NCBI RefSeq assembly: GCF_028885415.1
Contig: NZ_CP118527.1
Location: 6,510,001-6,574,000, forward strand
DNA: 64,000 bases
Origin: Streptomyces coeruleorubidus
Lineage (GTDB): Bacteria; Actinomycetota; Actinomycetes; Streptomycetales; Streptomycetaceae
Direction: 5' to 3'
In this document: positions 33,870 to 41,848 of the stretch, piece by piece
Layout: the number at the start of each line of letters is the position of its first letter
Position numbering within the stretch: position 1 is the first letter of the stretch
The notes under the pieces: generated by a model
Databases searched by the model: none
What the model was told of the DNA's origin: nothing
Seen by the model: the letters and a program-made list of their open reading frames with translations, nothing else
Position numbers and translations under genes: made by a program

Positions 33870-33916
33870 TGCGTTGTACCACCGGAAACCGTCGGACACG
33901 GCGATATCGTCGCCGG

Positions 33917-34135
33917 GTGACGAGTCCTCCCGCCGGCAGAGACGACGGCTCCGCCGCAGATCCTCAGCCGCTCGTGTGCGACCGCTGCGGCACGTCGGCC
34001 GGCGCCCTGGCCGACGGCCCGCCACTCACCTGGACCTGCTCCGTGGAGAACGGCGTCCGCCGCCACTTCTGCGAGAGCTGCTCCCGGGAGAACCTCAGGG
34101 CGATCGAGGGGCGCCTGGACTCGGACTGGTGGTGA
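33917..34135 (+). CDS. Small zinc-ribbon protein
   Basis: A 72-residue protein with two CxxC knuckles (VCDRCGTSA, FCESCSRENLRAIE) expected to bind one zinc. It ends DSDWW. No enzymatic domain is present. GTG 33917 gives the compact version and the longer upstream frame runs through the terminator. It converges with the ABC1-kinase gene. Confidence 0.7.
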   Translation: MTSPPAGRDDGSAADPQPLVCDRCGTSAGALADGPPLTWTCSVENGVRRHFCESCSRENLRAIEGRLDSDWW

Positions 34136-34173
34136 GGCGCGGGCCCCCGGTCATCCGTGGTGCCCGTTGAGGC

Positions 34174-35544
34174 TCATGCCTCCGCCACCGAATCCTCGCC
34201 GTCCGCCGGATCCTCCGGCACGAACCCCGGCAGCCACTCCTCCAACTCGTCGCGCAGACGCACCGTAGCCCCCAGCTGGCACAGCACGCCGATCGTGCTC
34301 AGCGTCACCCGGTGGATCAGCAGATACGACGGGGGCAGGTTGAGCTGCTTGCCCAGCTGGTAGGCGGGGGAGCGCGGGTCCGCGACGCGGGCCGCCTGGC
34401 TGCGCATCCAGCCGCGCGTGAACGTGAACTCTTCGACCTCGGCCGGTTCGATGATCGGAAGCAGATAGTCCAGGACCGCGTCGGGATCGAGCTCTATGGT
34501 CTCCTTCACGAACCCCTCCGCGCACAGGAGCTCGTAGACCGCCTCGGCCTCCCCGTCGAGGGTCATGCGCAGGGACTCGCCGATGGTGGCCGGCAGCCCG
34601 CCCGGGAGACGGTCGACCGTGCCGAAGTCCAGGACACCCAGGCGCCAGTCGTCCTCACCGTCCGGGCCGCCGGGCAGCAGCCGGAAGTTGCCCGGGTGCG
34701 GATCGGCGTGCAGCAGGCCGGTGCGGGCGGGGCCGGAGAACAGGAAGCGGGCCAGGAGCTGGCCGGCCCGGTCGCGCTGCTCCTGGGAGCCGTCCGAGAT
34801 GATCTCCGACAGCGGGATGCCGTCGATCCACTCGGTGATCAGGACCTGGTCGGACTGGTGCACCACCTGCGGCACGATCACGTCGGGGTCGTCCGTGAAC
34901 TCCTCGGCGTGGGCCTGCTGGGCCTGGGCCTCCAGACCGTAGTCCAGCTCCTCCGAGACGCGGTCCTTCAGCTCCGTGATCAGCGGCTTGATGTCCATGC
35001 CGGGGACCAGCGGGCCGAGCAGGCGGGAGAAGCGGCTCAGCTGGTTCAGATCGGACAGCAGGGCCTCACCGGCGCCCGGGTACTGCACCTTGACCGCCAC
35101 CTCGCGGCCGTCATGCCACACCCCTCGGTGCACCTGGCCGATCGAGGCCGCCGCGGCGGGCTTGTCCTCGAACTCCAGGAACAGCTCGTGCCAGCCCTCG
35201 CCGAGACGCTCCTCGAGCACCGCGTGCACGGTGCGCGTCGGCATCGGCGGCGCCGCCTCCTGGAGCTTGGTCAGCGCGGCCCGGTAGGGGCCGGCGACCT
35301 CCTCGGGCAGCGCCGACTCGAAGACGGACAGGGCCTGGCCGAACTTCATCGCGCCGCCCTTGAGCTCGCCGAGCACCTTGAACAGCTGGTCGGCCGTGCG
35401 CTGTTGGAGTTCGCGGCCGACGAGCTCCGCGGACTCGCCGACGATTCGCTTGCCGAATCCCCAGGTCGCCCGCCCGGCGATGCCGAGCGGGAGCGCGGCG
35501 AGCTTGGCGGTCCGGGTGACCGCCTTCCGGGGAAGATCAGACAT
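34174..35544 (-). CDS. ABC1/AarF-family atypical kinase
   Basis: A 456-residue AarF/UbiB-type protein. It has the family's KxGQ-like opening (GGAMKFGQALSVFESALP), the ATP-site Lys in VAVKVQYPGAGEALLSDL, the catalytic loop LLHADPHPGNFRLL and the metal-binding LDFGTV. It corresponds to Rv3197 next to whiB7, which has been linked to macrolide tolerance in mycobacteria. ATG 35544 follows GGAGGGCGC and overlaps the end of the upstream E1-like gene by 8 nt, so the two are translationally coupled. Confidence 0.9.
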   Translation of the reverse strand: MSDLPRKAVTRTAKLAALPLGIAGRATWGFGKRIVGESAELVGRELQQRTADQLFKVLGELKGGAMKFGQALSVFESALPEEVAGPYRAALTKLQEAAPPMPTRTVHAVLEERLGEGWHELFLEFEDKPAAAASIGQVHRGVWHDGREVAVKVQYPGAGEALLSDLNQLSRFSRLLGPLVPGMDIKPLITELKDRVSEELDYGLEAQAQQAHAEEFTDDPDVIVPQVVHQSDQVLITEWIDGIPLSEIISDGSQEQRDRAGQLLARFLFSGPARTGLLHADPHPGNFRLLPGGPDGEDDWRLGVLDFGTVDRLPGGLPATIGESLRMTLDGEAEAVYELLCAEGFVKETIELDPDAVLDYLLPIIEPAEVEEFTFTRGWMRSQAARVADPRSPAYQLGKQLNLPPSYLLIHRVTLSTIGVLCQLGATVRLRDELEEWLPGFVPEDPADGEDSVAEA

Positions 35545-36751
35545 GCGCCCTCCAAGTCCCAGCCGGCCGCTTCGCCGCTGCCTGACGGCACTGCGCCGAC
35601 GGCCGTTGCACCGCCATTGTCTCGTGTGACTCCCCATCCTCCGAGGGGTGCTCCCCCTTTCCTCTCTCCGTAGCCCCACAGGGGCATGCCGGATGCGCCC
35701 AGACCGGCCGCGCATTCCAGTGGAGATCGGGCACGGAGACCTCCCAGCGTGCCCCGGCGCTCGACGGAACCCGGCCGTCCAGGAAGGCGAGCGCGTGGGC
35801 GGCGGCCAGTCCGGCCACCGTAGTGGCCAGCGTCAGGTCGCAGGGCCGCACCTGTCGTTGCCTGCCGGAGCGCCACTGGGCGACCAGGCGCGGCCAGGTC
35901 GGATCCAGGTCGGTGCGGCTTTCGTGCAGACACCCCGCGCAGCCCGTCTCCCCGGGCAGGACGAGCGGGCCGACCACCCCGGTCCCCTCCACGACCCCGG
36001 CGTACAGATGGGGTGTCCCGGAGGACATCAGTGGTTCGGCGGTCGACGCGTCGGGCGCGTGCGCGGCGACATCGTCGCGCGGGGCGACGATCACCAGCGA
36101 GAAGCCCAGGTCGCCGTCCTCGGGGGATGCCTGGGCTGCCGCGCGGCGCGGCGGCCGGTCCGGGGCCGCCCGGCGCACGGCCTGGCGGGCCGACTCGTCC
36201 CTGCGGTCGCCGACGGCCTGCGCGGGCAGCCCGCCCGGAGCGACGTCCCACGGCTCCACCCGGCCGCCGTCGCGCACGTCGACCTCGCCCACACCGGCCC
36301 CCGACAGCAGTGACGCCAGCACGGCACCCACCCGGCCCGCGCCTCGCACCTGCACGCGCAAAGAGCGCCGGGCGGCCAGCTGCCGCATCGCGTCGCCCGG
36401 TGCCGAGGTGGTCAGGGACAGCGAAGCAAGGTCGGGACGCAGCCGGTCGAGGACCTCCTTCTTCTGGCGCAGGGCGTCGGCGGCCGGTCCGCCGCCCCGT
36501 GCGTCGTCCAGGAGCCCGGCCCGGGCGAGCCGCCGCACCAGCCCGTCGACATGGCCGTCGGGCAGGTCCATACGGCGTCCCTCCTCGCGCAGCAGCTCCA
36601 GCCCTCGTGTGCCGTTCAGCAGATCGAGGAAACTGCCCGTCGCCAGGTCCATCGGGCCGAGCGTCATCGCATGCGCCGGTGTCATCCCGAACTGCACGGT
36701 GTTGAGGTCGCGCCAACCGCGCCTGAGCGCGGGTTTCACCATCGGATGCAT
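35537..36751 (-). CDS. ThiF/E1-like protein with RRE-like N-terminus
   Basis: A 404-residue protein. An N-terminal winged-helix-like region (VQFGMTPAHAMTLGPMDLAT) resembles the leader-peptide-binding part of TOMM cyclodehydratases. An E1-like Rossmann domain follows (VRGAGRVGAVLASLLSGAGV) and two Cys pairs (GCAGCLHE, HPACPCG) should hold zinc. No catalytic cysteine is obvious, and the C-terminal 30 residues are basic. ATG 36751 follows GGGGGGC. No precursor-peptide gene is evident nearby. It could be a sulfur-carrier or peptide-modifying factor; confident assignment is not possible. Confidence 0.75.
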   Translation of the reverse strand: MHPMVKPALRRGWRDLNTVQFGMTPAHAMTLGPMDLATGSFLDLLNGTRGLELLREEGRRMDLPDGHVDGLVRRLARAGLLDDARGGGPAADALRQKKEVLDRLRPDLASLSLTTSAPGDAMRQLAARRSLRVQVRGAGRVGAVLASLLSGAGVGEVDVRDGGRVEPWDVAPGGLPAQAVGDRRDESARQAVRRAAPDRPPRRAAAQASPEDGDLGFSLVIVAPRDDVAAHAPDASTAEPLMSSGTPHLYAGVVEGTGVVGPLVLPGETGCAGCLHESRTDLDPTWPRLVAQWRSGRQRQVRPCDLTLATTVAGLAAAHALAFLDGRVPSSAGARWEVSVPDLHWNARPVWAHPACPCGATERGKGEHPSEDGESHETMAVQRPSAQCRQAAAKRPAGTWRAHV

Positions 36752-37055
36752 GACAGGCCCCCCGTATGCCATAGATCGTCCCCGTATGCCGGTTGAGCGT
36801 GGCGGCCGCCCAGAACCCGGCGGCATGCCGAACTCTGCCGCACGCCGAACCCGGTCACAGGCCGGCCTGATCCCGGGCCGGGCCTGCTCGCCGCTTCGCC
36901 GACAAGAGCCAGCATGCCCAAACGCGTCCCCGGCTGCCGAAAGTTGTCCACAGGCGCGGGCATTCGTCGTACAAATCCGGCGGCCGACGGGGGGTATCGG
37001 CATCGAACCCTCTCGGAGCCGGGACTTCCCCGGGTGCAGCGGGTAACGTCGGGGC
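36752..37055. other. Divergent intergenic region with a DnaA-box match
   Basis: 304 bp between the E1-like gene and the metallopeptidase gene. TTGTCCACA at 36944-36952 is a perfect DnaA-box match. CCGTATGCC occurs twice near the left edge (36761 and 36783 areas). I see no gene or convincing promoter. Confidence 0.4.
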
Positions 37056-37664
37056 GTGCCCGCCGACCCACTGCACCGCGCCGGAAAGCCACAGCGCAGC
37101 ACGACGAGCCAGCCGCCGAGCGGCTCGGGGGCGAGCTCGATCGAGGTCCGCAGGAGCGCCCGCCGACGCAGAACGGTCTCCGCGTACCGAGAGGGCGATC
37201 GCACCGTTGTGCTCATCCCCGCCCGGATGTCCGAGGCGGAGGAGCAGCGCTGGGTGAACGTCATGCTCGACAAGCTGGCCGCGCAGGAGAGCAAACGGGC
37301 CCTCGGCGACGCCGAGTTGGCCGAGCGGGCCCGGCGCCTGTCGGACCAGTACTTCGGCGGGCGGGCCCGGCCCGCTTCGGTGCGCTGGGTGACCAACCAG
37401 AACACGCGCTGGGGATCCTGCACCCCGGCCGAGGGCAGCATCCGCCTGTCGCACCGCCTCCAGGGCATGCCCGAGTACGTCGTCGACTACGTACTCGTCC
37501 ACGAACTCGCCCATCTGCTCGTGCCCGGACACGGCCCCCGCTTCTGGGAGCTGCTGGAGGCCTATCCGCGGACGGAACGGGCCCGGGGCTACCTCGAAGG
37601 CGTGGTCGCGGCCGAGCGGTTGCCCCATGTGCCCGGTGCGCGGGGCGAGAGTCCCGCGGGCTGA
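37056..37664 (+). CDS. YgjP/DUF45-type metallopeptidase
   Basis: A 202-residue protein of the SprT/YgjP-like M48-related group. RWGSCTPAEGSIRLSHRL precedes the zinc site HELAHLLVPGHGPRFW (HExxH plus a downstream His), which is the normal order for this family. No signal peptide or membrane segment is seen. Activity on a defined substrate is unknown. GTG 37056 was used; the N-terminal 30 residues are variable linker. Confidence 0.85.
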   Translation: MPADPLHRAGKPQRSTTSQPPSGSGASSIEVRRSARRRRTVSAYREGDRTVVLIPARMSEAEEQRWVNVMLDKLAAQESKRALGDAELAERARRLSDQYFGGRARPASVRWVTNQNTRWGSCTPAEGSIRLSHRLQGMPEYVVDYVLVHELAHLLVPGHGPRFWELLEAYPRTERARGYLEGVVAAERLPHVPGARGESPAG

Positions 37665-37675
37665 GCGCACGGGAC

Positions 37676-37766
37676 GAGCGCCAGTGGTGAGCTCCCGGTG
37701 CGAGCGCCTGTGGTGAACGCCTGTGGTGAACGCCTGGTGTGAGCGCCCGGTGTGAGCTCCGGGGTA
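37676..37766 (+). repeat. Seven 13-bp tandem repeats upstream of the TerD gene
   Basis: Seven contiguous 13-bp units of the form GAGCGCCTGTGGT, with variants GAACGCC and GAGCTCC, fill 91 bp between the metallopeptidase stop and the TerD gene. Further on, TCTGTACCG occurs twice, 10 bp apart, around 37814-37832. The unit is not a multiple of three, so it is non-coding. Confidence 0.85.
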
Positions 37767-37909
37767 AGTGACCGCTTTCCGCGCGAGAGCAGCCGATACG
37801 GCCGAGCGAGGGTTCTGTACCGGGTCTGTACCGACTGCGTCCGGTGTCCGAGTTTGCCGTTAGCCTGGCGCGACGCAATCACGTTCTGGATGGGGGACGG
37901 TCGTTACGC

Positions 37910-39688
37910 ATGGCCAGGGAATTCCAACGCGGCCACAAGGCCAGGATCAGTGACCTCACCGCGGGCACGGATCTGTACGTAGGCGTGCAGATCTCCGGCC
38001 CCGGACTGAGCTTCGACATCAGCTGCTTCGGCCTCGACGCCGACGAACGGCTCTCGGACGACCGGTACTTCGTCTTCTACAACCAGCCGAAGTCCCCCGA
38101 GGAGGCCATTCAGCTCCTGGGCGCCCAGGCAGGCGACACGGAGTCCTTCCGCGTGACGCTCGACCGGATCCCGCCGCAGATCCAGAAGCTGTCCTTCACG
38201 GCGACGATCGACGGCGCCGGGCAGATGTCACAGATCGCCCCCGGCTACATCCGCATCGTCGCGGGCGGCGAGGAAGTGGCCCGCTACCCCTTCAACGGCT
38301 CGGAGTTCTCCACCGAACGGGCCGTGATGCTCGGCGACTTCTACCTGAAGGACGTCTGGCGGTTCGCCGCCGTCGGACAGGGCTTCGACGGTGGTCTCGA
38401 CGCGCTGCTGAAGAACTTCGGCGGCGAAGTGGCCGAGGAGGAGACGCCCGCGCCGCCCGCGCCCGCCGCGCAGCAGCCGCAGTCCGGCGCCGCCCCGGCC
38501 TTCGCGCCGCCCGCGTTCGGTGTCCCCGGCACTCCGGAACCCGCCCAGGCTCCCGCCCCGCACCCGCTCCGGCACCGGCAGCGCCCCCGGCCCCCGCACC
38601 CGCCCCAGCCCGCCGCGCAGGGCTTCGCGCCCCCGCCGGGCGCCACTCCGCCTCCGGCCCCGGCGCCCGCGCCCCAGGTGCACGCCGCCCCGACCATCGT
38701 CGCGCCCGTGAACACCCCGCCGGGCAGCTCCCCGGTGCCGCCCCCGGCCCCGGCGCCCGCGCCGTACGGCCAGCCGGGCCAGCAGCCGCCGCCGTACGGC
38801 CAGGCCCTCGGTCAGACGGCCCCGCCGCCCCCCGGCTACGGCCAGCCCCAGGCACCGCAGGCACCTCAGGCCCCGGCCCCGCCGCCCGGCTACGGCCAGC
38901 CCACACCGCCCCCTGGCTACGGCCAGCAGCCGCCCTTCGGACAGCAGACCGGGCAAGCCCCTTACGGAGCGCCCCAAGGAGCACCCCTAGGAACGCCTCA
39001 AGGGGCTGCCCAGGGAACTCCCCAGGGCCCCGGGGTCGCCGCCGCGCTCCAGCAGTTCAAGGAGACCCCCACCGGGCAGCGCTGGACGCAGCAGAACAAG
39101 AAGCTCGTCCGCGTCGACCTCGGCATCGGCGGGCAGCCCGTGCTGGCCCGGCAGGGCAGCATGGTGCTCTACCAGGGCAAGGTCGACTTCAGTTACAAGG
39201 GCGCCGGCTTCGCCGGCCGGATCGTGGGCAACGCGACCGGCCAGGAGATGCAGCTGATGCGCTGTACCGGCCAGGGGCAGGTGTTCCTCGCCGAGGACTC
39301 CACGATGCTGCACCCCATCGAGCTCCAGGGCGACGGCATCTGCGTCTCCGCCGAGAACGTCCTCGCCTTCGACGAGGGCCTCCAGTACGAGGTGCGCCGC
39401 ATCGAGGGACACGGCATCCCCGGTGGCGCGCTGTTCACGATGCAGTTCACGGGCAGCGGCACGATCGTCGTGAAGACCCACGGCACGCCCGTGGTCCTGC
39501 CGGTCACGCCCACCACGTTCGCCGACTGCAACGCCGTGGTCGCCTGGTCGGCCGCCGCCCAGGTCGTCGTCGCCAGCCAGGTGCGGATGCGCCGCAACGC
39601 CTACCCGGGTGACACCGGGGAGAGCGTCAACCTCCAGTTCCGGGGAGCGCCCGGGAACTTCATCGTCGTCCAGCCGTACGAGGTCTGA
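37910..39688 (+). CDS. TerD-AIM24 fusion protein
   Basis: A 592-residue protein. Residues 1-180 are a TerD-type domain (DISCFGLDADERLSDDRYF with calcium-type acidic residues). A long Pro/Gln/Gly/Tyr-rich linker (about 185-375; GYGQPQAPQAPQ-type repeats) follows, then an AIM24 beta-helical domain (about 385-592). TerD proteins occur in tellurite and general stress operons. ATG 37910 follows a GGGGGA site. It leads a three-gene AIM24 operon: the next start is 11 nt after its stop. Confidence 0.9.
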   Translation: MAREFQRGHKARISDLTAGTDLYVGVQISGPGLSFDISCFGLDADERLSDDRYFVFYNQPKSPEEAIQLLGAQAGDTESFRVTLDRIPPQIQKLSFTATIDGAGQMSQIAPGYIRIVAGGEEVARYPFNGSEFSTERAVMLGDFYLKDVWRFAAVGQGFDGGLDALLKNFGGEVAEEETPAPPAPAAQQPQSGAAPAFAPPAFGVPGTPEPAQAPAPHPLRHRQRPRPPHPPQPAAQGFAPPPGATPPPAPAPAPQVHAAPTIVAPVNTPPGSSPVPPPAPAPAPYGQPGQQPPPYGQALGQTAPPPPGYGQPQAPQAPQAPAPPPGYGQPTPPPGYGQQPPFGQQTGQAPYGAPQGAPLGTPQGAAQGTPQGPGVAAALQQFKETPTGQRWTQQNKKLVRVDLGIGGQPVLARQGSMVLYQGKVDFSYKGAGFAGRIVGNATGQEMQLMRCTGQGQVFLAEDSTMLHPIELQGDGICVSAENVLAFDEGLQYEVRRIEGHGIPGGALFTMQFTGSGTIVVKTHGTPVVLPVTPTTFADCNAVVAWSAAAQVVVASQVRMRRNAYPGDTGESVNLQFRGAPGNFIVVQPYEV

Positions 39689-39699
39689 GGGAGCCCGTC

Positions 39700-40380
39700 A
39701 TGACACAGCAGCTCGCGGGCCACGCCCCCGCGCCCGTCACCGCCCGCATGGAGAACCACGGCAACCACATGCTGAAGGTCGCCATGCAGACCGGAAACGA
39801 CCTCCTCACGCGCGTGGGGTCGATGGTCGCCTACGAAGGGTTCGTGCAGTACGAGCCCAACCCGCCGGCCGTGCGCCAGATCGCGAAGGACTGGATGACC
39901 GGCGAGGGCGCGCCCCTGATGAAGTGCTCCGGCGACGGCCTGCTCTACCTCGCCGACTACGGGGCGAACGTCGTCGTCATCAACCTGGACGGCGACGGCA
40001 TCTCCGTCAACGCCACCAACCTGCTCGCCTTCGACGCCCACCTGACGTGGGGTGTCGAGCGGGTCAAGGGCCTGGCGAAGTTCGCCGGACAGGGCCTGTG
40101 GAACACCAAGATCTCCGGTCAGGGCTGGGTCGCACTGACCTCCCGGGGCAAGCCCATCGTCGTCGACTGCGGAGGCGGCGAGGACGAGACGTACGTCGAC
40201 CCCGACGCCCTGGTCGCCTGGTCCCCGAACCTCAAGGTGAAGGGCAAGCGCAGTTTCCGGGCGCAGTCGCTGATCGGCCGCGGCAGCGGCGAGGCCTACC
40301 AGATGGCCTTCTCCGGTCAGGGCATCGTCGTCGTCCAGCCCAGCGAGGACAGCACCGACCGCCTCCGGGCCCGGGGCTGA
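39700..40380 (+). CDS. AIM24-family protein (second paralogue)
   Basis: A 226-residue AIM24 (DUF124) protein with the family's repeating beta-strand pattern: NDLLTRVGSMVAYEGFV, CSGDGLLYLADYGANV, GISVNATNLLAFD, FSGQGIVVVQPSE. It has no fusion partner. AIM24 proteins are widespread in bacteria with unknown biochemical role. It lies between two paralogues on one strand with gaps of 11 and 17 nt. Confidence 0.9.
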   Translation: MTQQLAGHAPAPVTARMENHGNHMLKVAMQTGNDLLTRVGSMVAYEGFVQYEPNPPAVRQIAKDWMTGEGAPLMKCSGDGLLYLADYGANVVVINLDGDGISVNATNLLAFDAHLTWGVERVKGLAKFAGQGLWNTKISGQGWVALTSRGKPIVVDCGGGEDETYVDPDALVAWSPNLKVKGKRSFRAQSLIGRGSGEAYQMAFSGQGIVVVQPSEDSTDRLRARG

Positions 40381-40397
40381 GGGGGAGCCAGAAAGCC

Positions 40398-41153
40398 ATG
40401 CAGAGCCCGATTTTCGCCTACAACGAGCAGCAGGCCCAGGACCGCTGGAGTCTGCAGAACAAGCAGATGCTGCGCGTCGCCCTGGAGGGCCACGACGACA
40501 TCCTGGCCCGCAAGGGCACCATGGTCGCCTACCAGGGACTCGTCGAGTTCGACGCCGAGTACCAGAGCAACGACCAGGCACGCTCGCGTGCGCACACCGG
40601 TGAGGGACTCGACCTGATGCGCTGCCACGGGCAGGGCACGGTCTACCTCGCCAACCTCAAGCAGCACGTCCACGTCATGGAGGTGGAGCAGGACGGTCTC
40701 ACCGTCGACAGCAGCTATGTGCTGGCGATGGACTCCTCCCTGCACCACGAGGTCATCGCCGTCGACAGCCTCTACGGCATCTCCGGTTCCGGGAAGTACC
40801 AGCTCAACATCACCGGCCGGGGCAAGGTCGCCCTGATGACCTCGGGCATGCCGCTGCTGCTGCAGGTGACGCCCGACAAGTACGTCAACTGCGACGCCGA
40901 CGCGATCGTCGCCTGGTCGACGAGCCTGCGCGTGCAGATGCAGGCCCAGACACACTCCTCCGGGGTGTGGCGGCGCCGCGGCAGCACCGGCGAGGGCTGG
41001 GAGCTGAGCTTCATGGGCACCGGCTTCGCGCTCGTCCAGCCCAGTGAACTGCTGCCGCCGCAGAACGCCCGGATCGGCTCGGGCCTCGCCGCGCAGTACG
41101 GCATGGGCCAGCAGGGAGCACGCGGGCAGAACCAGGGCAACGTCTGGAACTGA
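40398..41153 (+). CDS. AIM24-family protein (third paralogue)
   Basis: A 251-residue AIM24 protein, closer in wording to the C-terminal part of the TerD fusion than to its immediate neighbour: shared WTQQNKK/WSLQNKQ starts, LMRCTGQG/LMRCHGQG and LLLQVTPDKYVNCDADAIVA. It has a Gly/Gln-rich tail. The three copies probably arose by tandem duplication and may form a hetero-oligomer; that is inference. Confidence 0.9.
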   Translation: MQSPIFAYNEQQAQDRWSLQNKQMLRVALEGHDDILARKGTMVAYQGLVEFDAEYQSNDQARSRAHTGEGLDLMRCHGQGTVYLANLKQHVHVMEVEQDGLTVDSSYVLAMDSSLHHEVIAVDSLYGISGSGKYQLNITGRGKVALMTSGMPLLLQVTPDKYVNCDADAIVAWSTSLRVQMQAQTHSSGVWRRRGSTGEGWELSFMGTGFALVQPSELLPPQNARIGSGLAAQYGMGQQGARGQNQGNVWN

Positions 41154-41178
41154 TCGCTCCGCGGGTTCGGCCGATTGG

Positions 41179-41208
41179 GGCCGGGGGCTGTGCGGTCCGG
41201 CCCCGGCC
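41179..41208 (+). terminator. Hairpin after the AIM24 operon
   Basis: GGCCGGGG (41179-41186) pairs with CCCCGGCC (41201-41208), 26 nt after the operon's last stop. Confidence 0.5.
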
Positions 41209-41228
41209 GCAGGCCATCTGTGGCCGAT

Positions 41229-41262
41229 CGCGCAGTTCCCCGCGCCCCTGAGGGGGCGCAGC
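41229..41262. repeat. Short intergenic palindromic element
   Basis: CGCGCAGTTCCCCGCGCCCC followed by TGAG and GGGGCGCAG forms a GCGCCCC/GGGGCGC hairpin. A related palindrome is at 60320-60336. I recall this word as common between Streptomyces genes, which suggests a dispersed repeat family. Confidence 0.4.
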
Positions 41263-41279
41263 CCACCGTCAGCACCGAA

Positions 41280-41315
41280 TGTAAGGGGCGATCGTCCAGG
41301 CGGTCGCCCCTTACA
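41280..41315. terminator. Terminator between AIM24 operon and Nudix gene
   Basis: Perfect 12-bp stem TGTAAGGGGCGA (41280-41291) with TCGCCCCTTACA (41304-41315), ending 5 nt before the stop of the minus-strand Nudix gene. Confidence 0.75.
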
Positions 41316-41320
41316 CATGC

Positions 41321-41848
41321 TCAGGCCGCGAGCCTCGCGCGTGTGGCCTCCAGCAGGCGCACGACCGACTCGTCGGCCACCTCCGCGACCTCGTCGTAGC
41401 CGAACCAGCGCACGTCGAGCGACTCGTCGCTGATCTCGTGCGCGGTGTCCGGCGGCGCCAGGACCGCGTACTGGACGTCGAAGTGGCAGTGGCACGGCGG
41501 CGGGATCGGGTGCTGGTCCAGGCGCACCGGGCCGCCCGGCAGCAGCGAGAGCCCCGAGACGCCGGACTCCTCCGTCGCCTCACGCAGGGCCACGGCCGCC
41601 AGGGAACTGTCGCCCGGCTCGCAGTGGCCGCCCATCTGGAGCCACTTCCGCAGCTTCCTGTGCAGGGTCAGCAGGACCCGGCCGGCCTCCGGGTCGATCA
41701 CCAGGGCGCTCGCCGTGATGTGACCCGAGTGGCACGCCTTCCACAGGCCGTCCGGGTGCTCCGCCAGATGGTCGAGGTAGGCCTGGCGCAGGTCAGTCTG
41801 GTCCTCGTACCCCTTGAGCACGAGGACCGCGTCGTCGTACAGGCTCAC
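41321..41848 (-). CDS. Nudix hydrolase
   Basis: A 175-residue Nudix protein. The Nudix box reads GGHCEPGDSSLAAVALREAT followed by EESG, with the key REx2EExG intact. A His-rich HPIPPPCHCHFDVQY strand follows, as in a common actinobacterial Nudix subgroup. The nucleotide substrate is unknown. Its GTG start overlaps the stop of the DUF2342 gene (GTGA), so the pair is translationally coupled. Confidence 0.9.
   Translation of the reverse strand: MSLYDDAVLVLKGYEDQTDLRQAYLDHLAEHPDGLWKACHSGHITASALVIDPEAGRVLLTLHRKLRKWLQMGGHCEPGDSSLAAVALREATEESGVSGLSLLPGGPVRLDQHPIPPPCHCHFDVQYAVLAPPDTAHEISDESLDVRWFGYDEVAEVADESVVRLLEATRARLAA

Noticed and set aside
35537..36751. Complete RiPP (TOMM) biosynthetic cluster
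   Set aside because: Only an E1-like protein is present; there is no YcaO, dehydrogenase, transporter or plausible precursor next to it.
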